Below are positions 46,592 to 56,451 of a stretch of DNA of 64,000 nucleotides, piece by piece. The notes under the pieces were generated by a model. The model worked only from the letters and a program-made list of their open reading frames with translations, searched no databases and had not been told where the DNA came from. Within the stretch, counting starts at the first letter, position 1, and each line of letters starts with the position of its first letter. The position numbers and the translations under genes were made by a program. The DNA is taken from positions 1,240,001-1,304,000 of the forward strand of contig JAMPIQ010000002.1 of assembly GCA_024699855.1 (NCBI GenBank), written 5' to 3'. This DNA comes from Aphelenchoides besseyi. Lineage: Eukaryota > Nematoda > Chromadorea > Rhabditida > Aphelenchoididae.

Positions 46592-48183
46592 ATGAGATCG
46601 TTTCTAATAACTTCCGTTCTTCTTCTTCTGATCCCGGAGCCGACAACTGCTCAATCTTCAGCAGGTATGCGCATAAAGAGTCTATTTCAATCCACTTGTT
46701 TAGCAATGACCGATAGTCTTCGATCGTCGGTTGTTTCTCTGCACAACCATTTCCGTTCGGTTGTTGCATTGGGACAAGCCGAGAATAAGAATGGAACTAA
46801 ACTGCCAACGGCAACGAACATGAACCAAGTCGTCTATTCGTTGACTCTTGAATCTCGAGCCAAGCAAATCGTTGACTCGTGCGACTATCACACATCGTAC
46901 AAAAATGGAGTTTGCTACAACTGCATGTACTACGGACGCTCAGATTCGTATATGCCAGCAGGTATTGGTTGACTGAAACACTTGAAATACACAGTAGGGA
47001 ACTGTAGACAGTGCTTGGAATGATACCATTATTAACCAATGGTTTGGTGAATTGAAAAGCCAAGGTCAGGACTCGTTGACAATCAGCACGTCGAATTACA
47101 AACGTTGGACTGTTGTTGCTTGGGCAAATGTTGTGGAAATCGGTTGTGCCATTTCATACTGTGCGAGTAAGTAAATACGGTTTGAATGCTCTAACGGTCA
47201 TTTAGATTTGACTGGCGCTTCTTCAGGATTCAAATACACCTATCTTACATGTGTTTATCAACCCGGCGGAAATGTTGTCGGACAAGATATCTACAATGCA
47301 GGACCAACGTGTTCTAAATGTGCATCTGGTCGATCGTGTAACTCAACCAGTGGACTTTGTGCTGTCGGATCATCGGTCAGCACAGCAAAGCCAACATCTG
47401 CTCCAGTTACAACTCGAAAGCCGACAACCACAACAACTGCTCAATCTCCACCTAGTATGCACATAAAGAGTCTATTTCAAGCCACTTGTTTCAGCAATGA
47501 CCGATAGTCTTCGATTGGTGGTACTGAATGCCCACAATACACTTCGATCAATTGCTGCAAAAGGCGAAGCTGTAAATAAGAATGGAACTCATCTTCCGAA
47601 TGCCACCAACATCTATCAGTTGACTTACTCGAAATTGGTCGAATCGTACGCAATCGAGAAGGTCAATTCCTGTCAATGGAATCACACTCATGTTAACGGA
47701 ACAGGGCAAAATTTGTACGTTATGGCTTCAACTGTTGGTTACACCGATCCGGGTATTTCACTTCGAGCTGACGTTACTAACAATATTTAGCTGTTGCATT
47801 GAACAACTCGGTTTATAGGTGGTATCGAGAACTCAAAGACGATGGTCAGAATTCGTTAACGTTGGACTACACTAACTACAATCATTTCACTGAGGTTGTT
47901 TGGGCGAACGTTAAGGAAATTGGATGTGCAGTCGCAAATTGTCCAAGTAAGCGGAGGAATTTGAAACAGACATTTAAGTGGAAGTTTAGAAATGGCTGGA
48001 CTTGATTATGGAGCGAATTACAAGTATACTTTCGTAGTTTGTCATTATTCCCCATCTGGAAACGTCTTAACTCAAAAGATATATGAAGCTGGAACGTCAT
48101 GCTCGAATTGTCCATCGGGATCAACTTGCAATTCGGACAACAAGTTGTGTCAACAAAATGGTGTTCCACAAATCCATAACTGA
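46592..48183 (+). CDS. Two-domain CAP/SCP (venom-allergen-like) secreted protein
   Basis: Secreted 448-residue protein. Exons 46592-46664, 46704-46961, 47008-47166, 47206-47454, 47495-47752, 47791-47946 and 47990-48183 (1347 nt in frame). Signal peptide MRSFLITSVLLLLIPEPTTA. Each half is a CAP domain: domain 1 has VVSLHNHFRSVVALG and WTVVAWANVVEIGCAISYC; domain 2 has VLNAHNTLRSIAAKG, YNHFTEVVWANVKEIGCAVA (H-x-TEVVWA) and FVVCHYSPSGN. Each ends with a Cys-rich hinge (CSKCASGRSCNSTSGLC; CSNCPSGSTCNSDNKLC). A Thr/Pro/Ser linker (SAPVTTRKPTTTTTAQ) joins them. Domain 2 keeps the CAP His/Glu ligands; domain 1 has W-T-V-V instead of H-x-TEVV, so its cavity is probably altered. Equal exon lengths (258/258, 159/156) show internal duplication. 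Comparable two-domain ASP proteins occur in parasitic nematodes. Confidence 0.92.
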
Positions 48184-48316
48184 GCTTGCGGTTCATTCAA
48201 GCTACTTTGAAAACGTCAAATAAAAATTGCATGCATCAACGACCTTTCAATTCAATAGCTAACTGACATAACTAATGACAATCGTTTATTTACATACAAG
48301 CACCTATGTCAAGACC

Positions 48317-48841
48317 TCAAGCTTGAAGAACAATAGCCGCACACCAAATTTGATTGTTCCCAGCAGTGCAATAACCTTCTCCGTTTGTCACAAACTGCAA
48401 ATGATGTTTGTTCTCGGTTTTGGCGCAAGTTATCAGAAATTTGGTTTCGTAGGTCTTGAACAGGGCATTTTGCACCGCGTACTTTGAGTTGGTTAAATCG
48501 ATGGTTACGCTCTGAAAGCACGAGATTAAGAAGCACGATGTCATAGCAACAAACTCCTTCGATGATCGGTTTCCAAGCCAATTGAGGACACGGCGCCGAT
48601 TCTTCGGTCCAAATTTGTGGTTCAATCACCTGAAGTCGTTTCATACTGATTTCTAGTGGCACATGAACCTACTGATCGCTTCTTTCTTCGGCCACATCCA
48701 CACATCATCGGCGCTGGACTGCAACAGCCACCACCGCCTCGCGGCACATGAGAAGATAACCGATGTCTTAGAGATTAAACCGAGATCTAAAGTCCAACAC
48801 AACAGAAATCTTACCACAAACGTTAGATATAAAGTAGTCAA
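48317..48841 (-). CDS. Ground-like (GRL) domain secreted protein, structure uncertain
   Basis: The C-terminal exon reads VTIDLTNSKYAVQNALFKTY, FLITCAKTENKHHLQFVTNG and EGYCTAGNNQIWCAAIVLQA, then TGA (48319-48317). This is the ground-like domain pattern (VxC ... YC ... C-xAI/F). Upstream, the same strand has GGGGCCSPAPMMCGCGRRKK, the Cys/Gly/Pro-rich N-terminal segment typical of nematode GRL proteins, and a hydrophobic start (MTTLYLTFVVRFLLCW). GVCCYD near 48560 looks like the start of the domain but is one frame away from the C-terminal exon, so either an intron or a one-base break is unresolved. Ground-like proteins are extracellular hedgehog-related nematode proteins. Family call good, exon model poor. 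Confidence 0.6.
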
Positions 48842-49102
48842 ATCGAGAACTTCAAACCATCAGTTTACCTTCATTTAACCCTTTTACTGTGTGCACGACG
48901 ACAAATCGATCCAAACCACAGTAGCACGTTAACTGTTCCCGAAAAGCTTACACCAATGAATATTGCATAAGAATAGGCTTACAAATCAATCGTTCTGAAG
49001 ACAAAACAATGTTGACCATTTCCGAGCTAAATGAATTAAAATTATTGATAAAAAACAAGTGCACAAAGGATGCAATAAAACTACGAACAATTAAACAAAC
49101 AA

Positions 49103-49700
49103 TCAATCTGGATCGTATTCGGCAATTTCGTCACTCCAGAAGTGCAAATCGCCAAGCTGCTCGGCTTCCATAAGGTCGTTGATGTTGTTTAGCGCTGGAT
49201 GTTCTCCATACCGAACTTGCACATGCGCGTAATGGAACTAAGCCAGTTTTCGGTAGAAACTGGAGACGGGTACGGCTGTTTCCCCACGTCTTGATCGTTG
49301 TTTGTTGATCCCATCGATGGCGGTTAACAAGTCTTTCAGCCAAGTGATGGCCCGGCAGTAATTGAATGAAACCGTAAAGAAAAGATAGAACGAAGAAAAA
49401 TCGCCTTCATGTCTTCTTATGCGGCATTCATCAGTATTGTCCTCAGCGGTGACGTCCTTGTATTCATCGTGCTGTTGGACGTACATTTGTTGATGTGAGT
49501 GCACCACCAATTGAATGATTCGCAGTTGGCCTGACGTTCATTCGAACATGTAGAGCTATCGTTGTGCCGAAATTGACATTCGTTATCTGAAGTCTATAAA
49601 CAAATTAGTGAAATCCAGCTAGAGTAAAACTAACCGAACGAACGTTTTCATGAAGTCCATTAGCATCGATATGAGAAGCTGATCCGTCGAAGTTAGACAT
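49103..49700 (-). CDS. Unrecognised gene, two to three exons
   Basis: A likely start exon 49700-49635 (MSNFDGSASHIDANGLHENV) with a GT-AG intron, and a well-supported last part: ITWLKDLLTAIDGINKQRS up to RRGETA, a 36-bp intron (GTACCC...GCTTAG), then FHYAHVQVRYGEHPALNNI and NDLMEAEQLGDLHFWSDEIA ending at TGA 49105-49103. The middle requires a frame change near 49530. No family recognised. Confidence 0.35.
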
Positions 49701-50382
49701 TTTAGTCCTAATCGTGATGTCAAAAGAAACTAATGGACAAATTACAATCAACGTGCTTCGAGACACCAACAAGCAACTAGCTTTTTAAAATCCCCCGTTC
49801 AGCAAGACCACTTTTAAACGGACGATTATCAACCGTAACAACGCTCGCGGGTACGGTCTTCATTGACCTTTTCTGACGCTTATTATTGAAGCAATTATTG
49901 TTTGTAACCGATAGCTGTACGCCGCCAGTTGAACTGGTCAATTTAAATGGAACGCCGAGATTGAGCTCAATGACTAGAAGCCAGTTTATATAAGGAGCTT
50001 TTCTCGAGTGGAGATTTGACTGGTCAGTGGTTGTAGTGTCCGGTCACCCGATTGAATTGATTGAGAACCACTTTATATGCAAACACATTTGTTTATAAAG
50101 GTTCAAACAATAAGAGATGTTGGACCCAAGTTCCAAATCGATTAGTCGGAGAGTTGTCCAACTAAACTTTGTGTTTACTCCCACTAAAATCAATCACAGC
50201 TAAAGCAATTAGCACATTCAAATTTGTCCGGGTTACAAGTATCGAGGTCTTAAACTTTAAAAAAGTTTGAGGGGGCTAAAAATTGTATTTGTTTTGCAGC
50301 GCTCAATTTGACAGAATTGTATGATGGAATTATTGTCATTCAACCAAATTAGATGAGTTCATTTGTAACAAGGATTACAGTC
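49701..50382. other. Intergenic, nothing recognised
   Basis: No conserved frame or RNA gene seen. Confidence 0.35.
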
Positions 50383-50607
50383 TTAATGTTTAAAGGTACA
50401 AAGTGTCGAAAAGTAAACTCTTGAGACCTTAAATAACTCTTTACTGGTGTAATATTTTTTCTCGCTCCTCGAAATCTGCATTTTGTTCGTTTGCAAAGTT
50501 TTCGTACCCTCAAATTTGATGAGCTCTGCAACGATGTTTGACGTGACTTTCGATAAGCAAAACACCAAAACGACGCCAAGAAGGATGCTTTTTCTGGTTA
50601 TTACCAA
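50383..50607 (-). CDS. Possible small secreted protein
   Basis: A 74-codon frame beginning with a signal-peptide-like sequence (MVITRKSILLGVVLVFCLS), followed by a lysine/serine-rich stretch. There is no family resemblance, and the frame may be incomplete or fortuitous. Confidence 0.25.
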   Translation of the reverse strand: MVITRKSILLGVVLVFCLSKVTSNIVAELIKFEGTKTLQTNKMQISRSEKKYYTSKELFKVSRVYFSTLCTFKH

Positions 50608-50890
50608 TTTTTAGGATCCTTTTGTTCCAAAATTAATTGAAAAACCCATAGATTACAAATATTAGCACCGTTTATTGCAATAATCTTTGAGTTTGCATTC
50701 TGACCAAGAGTTCATTTCTTCTTTTGGCATTTATTGGCTACCTTTAGTGGCATAATAGCCTTTAACTTCGTAAACCATGTTGTCATCAAAAACGGTTAAG
50801 CGGTTTACCTTATGATTATCCTTGCATTCAAAGTAATTTGTATGTGATAAATATAACTGCAATGCATCGGAGACACCTTCTATCCACTAC

Positions 50891-52095
50891 TCAGGTGTGA
50901 TGTGACATTACGGTTACTGAATTTGACCGCATTGTAATAGCTCTGTAAATGTTTTGAAGTTGACAGAGTAATTGGCGTCGAAAGTAAGTAATCAGAATCA
51001 GGTTTAAAATGGAGTTTAGAAATGGAAGAAAGGCGTTTAACCACGACGTTATTTCAGTCCAAATCCATCCGTCCATATTCAGAAGCGTGAAGATCATTCG
51101 GCCAATAATCGGAGAAACAACCAGAATTGCTGGAATGGCATTCTAAAACAAAACCGAAATAATTTCTGCGAGAAAAACTGTTTGTACTTTCAAATACAAT
51201 GTCCGAGAGAAATCTCGTTGCATGGTCTTCGCTTTATTCGAAAGATGTGCGGTCTGCTTTTTCATCAATCGCACAGACATGAATGCAATCAACATCGAAA
51301 CGAAGAAGCTTGCCACCATAATCGATCGTCGATAGTACACTTGAAACCATGGAAATATGCTTTTCTATAAAACATAATCGAGCTATTTCATGAACTCAAA
51401 TACTAACTTCTGAGCTGTATATCAAGATCACAGTGTCGTTTCCTCCAGTTGTATAATCGAACATCTTAAAAGCACCGTCCTCCATTCGATTCAGCACACA
51501 ACAGTTGTACAACGTGTAACATAAGTGAATTAGCGCTAAGCTAACTGCCACGAACATCCACTTGAAAAGGCAGAACAGGCCTGGAGGTACCCGACTGAAA
51601 GCAAGTTGTCAAATATCGCTGTCTATTCACTTACTGTTTGACGATAAAATGACGAAACAGAAACTCCACAATTAAAATCGTGCTGGCCGCTATTGTTGAA
51701 CAAAGATAAGCAGCCAAAGATAACCATTGAACTACGACGGGAGTATATTTCACGGGGCCTTCCATGAAGAAAATATAAGCGCTTCCTTCGGTTCGTGGAT
51801 ACTGAAAAATGAATATGTAAATTGGCAGCAATACGTTTCTTACCACCAAACACCAACCATTGACTATTGTTAAGAAGAGATCGATGGTTGAAGCGATGAT
51901 TAGAACACTTCTATACGACTTGTATATTGCGTTTTTCTTCGCATACAAGATGATCATGTAGAAAACAAAGAAATGGGAAATCGGACATAAAATGTATATA
52001 GCAATCTTGTTGACCGCCCTCAGATTACGATATAACTGAGCTTCCACTATCCAAACTGAGACTCTTGAATTCACGAACTCAGTTAGATCGACCAT
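50891..52095 (-). CDS. Serpentine 7TM receptor, nematode chemoreceptor-like (intact paralogue of 3839-5019)
   Basis: Complete 344-residue receptor. Exons 52095-51844, 51801-51635, 51594-51408, 51364-51188 and 51142-50891 (252, 167, 187, 177 and 252 nt); introns 40-45 bp with consensus ends. MVDLTEFVNSRVSVW start; TM1 IAIYILCPISHFFVFYMIIL; VQWLSLAAYLCSTIAASTIL; VAVSLALIHLCYTLYNCC; SIMVASFFVSMLIAFMSVRL; AIPAILVVSPIIGRMIF; FLPFLNSILNLILITYF. It has the same five-exon layout as the receptor at 3.8-5.0 kb, 46 kb away on the opposite strand. Presumably a chemosensory receptor; ligand unknown. Confidence 0.85.
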
Positions 52096-52775
52096 AATTT
52101 AGAGCAATTACACTACTGATTTACAGACGTTCTTCGTCAGCATTTTAAATTACTCAATCTTAGTTTTACGTGGAACTACAAAAGAAGTGTAATAGACGAG
52201 TGAAGTATTGTAGCCGGTAATCGTCGTCTACGTAGACTTAGTCGCAGAGAACAGAATACAAATTTAAAAGTTTTGATCTTAAGTTAGTCGACAACAACTT
52301 CTTTAACACAAAAATCCGAACAATGTGAAGTTGATTAAACTTTTCGATTTTTGTGCTTCTAATCAAATCAAATAGTTCAAGGACTCGAAACATGTACTTG
52401 TCAAGTACGGACTAAATCTAATGGAGTTAGTGATAAACTTCAACTCTCCTCTCATTGTCGCACTGTTATCAGACACCTGTAACAGTACGTTTGCAATAAA
52501 TGAAATTATATTTGCTACATCTTTAGACCCAAACTACACATTTTTTATGATCTGAACGTGAAATCGCTGCTTCCAATCTAACAGTTAAGATTGTCCTAAA
52601 GATGACTGTTTTGTAACTCTCATTGCATCATAGCAATCAGTAGAGATTACGAAACAGTCGTTCTAGCGCTCAAAACTTTCGAAACCCAAAACGGAGAACA
52701 CTCGGAGCGTCACCTTTTAAACTCCTGCATTTTGTTCTTTTGCTCACTCGCCGTTTGCTTTTTTGGAGCCGCGTT
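52096..52775. other. Intergenic, nothing recognised
   Basis: Divergent promoter region between the receptor (-) and the 331-residue gene (+). No conserved element seen. Confidence 0.4.
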
Positions 52776-53869
52776 ATGTCAACAGTCGATAATTGTATTG
52801 GAGGTTTTAGTGGGTTTTGTGGCGAAAGAAAGAAAACTTTTGATGAAGAAATGTGGGATCGAAAGTCGTTGCTTACACGTCAATCCAAATCGCTGAAACT
52901 TCACAATCGTCGTGAACTCTATTGGTTTAAAAGAGGTCTGTTGATGTTTTCACTTGATTTGCGTCATCTGAATCCAAAAGAATGTGTCGAGAGCGATTAC
53001 CCGTCAGTTCCATTTTGAATGATTTCTGTTAACTTCAAGTTTAGTATCCATCAGATCATTTTTGATCAAGTACTTTGTCGAAGATCCAAATTCGCTTGCT
53101 GGGAGATGTCAAATTTTGTTTTGTATTCGTTAAGTAAAAGACGCAGGTGGGAATTGGAAAAACAAATTGAAACCCATGGTCTTCCGACTCTGCTTTCGAA
53201 ATTGAACTTCGACGTGGTGGTGTGTAAATCTGTCAACCTACGAATCGACCTTTCACATCGATATGTCGACTTGTTCTATCAATTCTTTCTCCATCCATTT
53301 CATCAGCAGTTCGACTTCAATCGTCTGATCCACTGGACTTCAGACAACAATGAACGAAAGATCTTCGAAAATCAACATGGTCGAGGGAGTTTATCAGAGA
53401 CCGTAAAGTAAAATGCAATTTACAGTAATCGACTATTCGTGATATTTTAGACTTCTAGTTGTTTCCAAGCAAAAGTCTCGGGTTAAAACGTTTGATGAGC
53501 CCAATAGACTCACTTATTTCATTCACGATCCCACAACTTCTCTTCACTTTTGGAATTCAGCAATACACAAACGTTTCAAACACAAGCGGTAACTCAAAAC
53601 TTCTTAATGAAACTCATTTTCTTGACAGTCACGAATGTTGTCAACCGAAACTCCGAACTCGTTTTACTGACGATGATCTTCAATTCGACTTTAAAGCGTT
53701 GGATTTTGATGGACTGGATGACAGAAACCAAGAAGGTGAATATCAATCTACACGAATAATAACATTGAGTGATTACCTCCCGCTTACTTCATTCACTCGC
53801 ACTCGTTGTTCCACGAATGAAGAACATTCAACTATTTCAACCGACACCTCTTGCAAACGTCTCTTCTAA
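52776..53869 (+). CDS. Unrecognised 331-residue protein
   Basis: Start MSTVDNCIGGFSGFCGERKK at 52776. Exons 52776-53002, 53045-53402 and 53459-53869 (227, 358 and 411 nt; 996 in frame). Central region SKRRRWELEKQIETHGLPTL, NFDVVVCKSVNLRIDLSHRY, LFYQFFLHPFHQQFDFNRLI; C-terminal acidic region FTDDDLQFDFKALDFDGLDD and a Ser/Thr-rich end. No signal peptide or membrane helix. No family recognised. The second intron's acceptor has two candidates (53450 or 53458); the chosen one keeps the frame. Confidence 0.55.
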
Positions 53870-54379
53870 GTCGAATGCTGCTGAACGACTAATAATGTGG
53901 ACGTATGGAAACAATGTTTACTCAAACAAACATATCATAAACATTTAGTCGTTAGGCCTTGATCATAAGATCATTTGATTGAATTGCTGAAGGTAACGAT
54001 CGGTTTTGTTTTCGTTTCTTGTCCACTCGTTTGTTTGTTCTTTTTGATGGACGAAAGAAAGTGCCAAGACCAATAGTTTGAATAAAATAAAGTTAAAAAC
54101 TAACACTCTCCCAGAAATGTAACGTCAAGGCTCTGAAGTTTGTAATCATCAAGACGGACGACTTATTTTAGCTCGTTGGAAAGATTGTACGTGGATTCGG
54201 TGAATACAGAGAACAAGAATTCGAACATGGAAATCGATACTTGTCACAGTTCACGCACAAAACTTTGAAGACAACCGCCCACGCAGCAACGATCGATGTG
54301 GATAAGAAAGCCAGCTGTTGAGCTTTGAAGTACAAGAACTTTAGAAACAGAAGTTGTTGATTGAGCGATTTAATCGACT

Positions 54380-55948
54380 TCAAATCTCAAAATTATTGAA
54401 CAAATTAAAAAATATGTTTTGCAAGTCGTTGATCCTTGTAATAGTTGACATAAGATCGAAATGAGTTAGTTGAGATTCCTAATCGAAAGTATTCTTTCGC
54501 TTGATTCTTAAGCTGTGGAACATAAACATTGTATGGGAATTTGGAGTACATTTCGATCAACGATTTTTCTGAAACAAAGTTCATAAGGTTGAGTACCTGA
54601 ACTTACGATCTGTTTGAGAGCTCCACATAAAAAATATGAGCTTTTTGTCATCGAAGCCAAGAAGCTCACGAAGTTGACTCACGAGCTTCGGCAAACAAAC
54701 GGTTTCGTCCTCCGGTTCATCGCGAATTTCGACACAGATCTTCGGTAACCGTATGACTAAATGGCTTCTATTTAAGTAGTAGGACAATAACTCACGATTA
54801 TCCAACTCCAACAACGTGGACTTATTCGTAGGCGTTTCTTCGTTCATAGCTTCTTTCTCGCTGATTGTTCTTCTAAGAGTCGAGTAAACGCCGCAGTAGA
54901 TGTCGTCCAATTTCTCAGCGATTTCCTCACAAAGTTTTCGTTCGTAGATGTCGGAGTCCAAAGCGCAGAACAGTTCGTAGAGTTGTGGCAAAGTTGTGTA
55001 ATAAGCAACAACCTTTTGATCTCTATCGTGACTAAACGACCGACAATTGAACGCAGTCAGAAAGGGCTCACATAAAAATCCTCTTGGCCAGAAACCAGTA
55101 CTTTCGACCGTGACGATCGAAACCCAATGGTTCGATTCGCAACGGTACTTTTTGATTCATTTTCGCCAGAAGTTGGCATTCAATTCCCGACTGTTTTGCG
55201 TGTGCCGAACAAAGCCAACAATACCAATCACCTTCGGGAATAACACGCAGCTTCGCACACCGTCGATGATAACACGAATCACAACCATCGCAGATCACTA
55301 GCTCTCCGTCCTTCAAACACGCACGACAGAAGGGTTCATCCTAGAGAATTTGCAATTATTTAGGTTCGAAAACAAACCCAATCTTCGGGCGAAGACTCCT
55401 CGTTGATGTACGATTCGAGTTGCGGCGATTCGACAAACATTCTGCACAGACGAGTGAGTACACGAAGACGTTTGGCGGCGTCGAAAAACGGATAATTTCC
55501 GCTGAGAATCCGAACCGCAAAAGTTGGGTCCACCTGCTCTCGATGTTCACCGTCCGAATCGAAGAGAATCTTCTGAAACCAGAAGTCAAAACAAACAGAA
55601 GCCAACAACCTCAGCGAACTTCATCTCATCAGTGACAACGTGAAACCGCAAAAACGCGCTATGAATCTCCAACAGCAAAGTCGACTGCTCGTTCGCGATC
55701 AGAGCGGCACAGAAATCTTCGAACAAGAACGGCGACAAGCAAAGTAGTGGGTAGAATGCGATACACGTTTCGTAGACCTAAAAATCGGGTTCATAATCGA
55801 ATCAATCGAAATTTCCAACCTCGAGGGCATCGAAGAGCAAATCGCTTCGCAACGGCAAATCGGCGGACGACTCGGGAAGCAGCAGATCGGGAGCCACATC
55901 GGCAGTCAACGGTCGAGAAACAATCGATGTTTCTATTGAGTCATTCAT
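54380..55948 (-). CDS. nurf-1: NURF301/BPTF homologue, short form: DDT and PHD finger with adjoining WHIM-like region
   Basis: Large-subunit homologue of the NURF chromatin remodelling complex, nuclear. Exons 55948-55820, 55777-55610, 55572-55378, 55340-55072, 55031-54607 and 54568-54380, introns 37-42 bp. N-terminal acidic stretch, then DDT domain (VYETCIAFYPLLCLSPFLFE, FEDFCAALIANEQSTLLLEI), then PHD finger (FCRACLKDGELVICDGCDSC, YHRRCAKLRVIPEGDWYCWL: C4HC3), then IEPLGFDRHGRKYWFLAKRI, the BPTF-type segment after the PHD, and a region aligning with the following BPTF part (YYTTLPQLYELFCALDSDIY). The frame ends RLAKHIFFNLFN...stop at 54382-54380. The bromodomain and C-terminal PHD fingers of full BPTF are not in the 500 bases that follow before the convergent gene, so this locus seems to make an N-terminal module only. 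In Caenorhabditis nurf-1 also makes a separate N-terminal product. Confidence 0.88.
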
Positions 55949-56451
55949 CTCTTCCTCTATTCCAAAGCCAATTACGCAAAAATGACTGCAAGCAGCAAAG
56001 GAGCCGTGGGTGTGAAGTTGCGTTCATCGATTTTCATCGCTTCTGCTCACTTGCAATCATCAAGACGTTTGATCTGATGTTGTTCATCTGCGCTTTCATT
56101 AGAGGGCAACATCTTTCTATCTATTTATTCTCTGCGCTCACTCACAAAGCGAAATGTCGACCTTTTCAAAGGACACCTCCGAACAATCAAACAGAATTTT
56201 AAGGTGAAATGGCAATCCAACGGTTAGATTTCTTCAGAACATAATTTCGGCTCGTAAACAAGTGGGCAGATTGCGGCCAATCAGAATAATCGGCGGTGGA
56301 AAGAGGAGTCGAATTTCAGCGAAATTTCCGACTTCTGGTCGACCGTTTTCTTTCCACACAAATTGGCCGAGTTTTTGTGTCGAAAGTCTACGACTCTTCG
56401 ACTTCTTTTCGACTTTTCTTTCGTTTAATCAACTTGAGTTTTAGCTTCGAA
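55949..56451. promoter_or_regulatory. Shared 0.5-kb upstream region of nurf-1 (-) and the PKS gene (+)
   Basis: The two start codons are about 500 bases apart and point away from each other. Short frames in the interval are not conserved. A possible splice acceptor (AATAG) lies just before the nurf-1 ATG and a TTTTAG just before the PKS ATG (56440s), compatible with trans-splicing or short 5' introns. Confidence 0.45.

Noticed and set aside
46665..46703. Reading through 46665-46703 as normal coding of the CAP protein
   Set aside because: The matching intron in domain 2 is 40 bases and must be spliced; consensus donor and acceptor are present. Optional retention is kept as a finding only.
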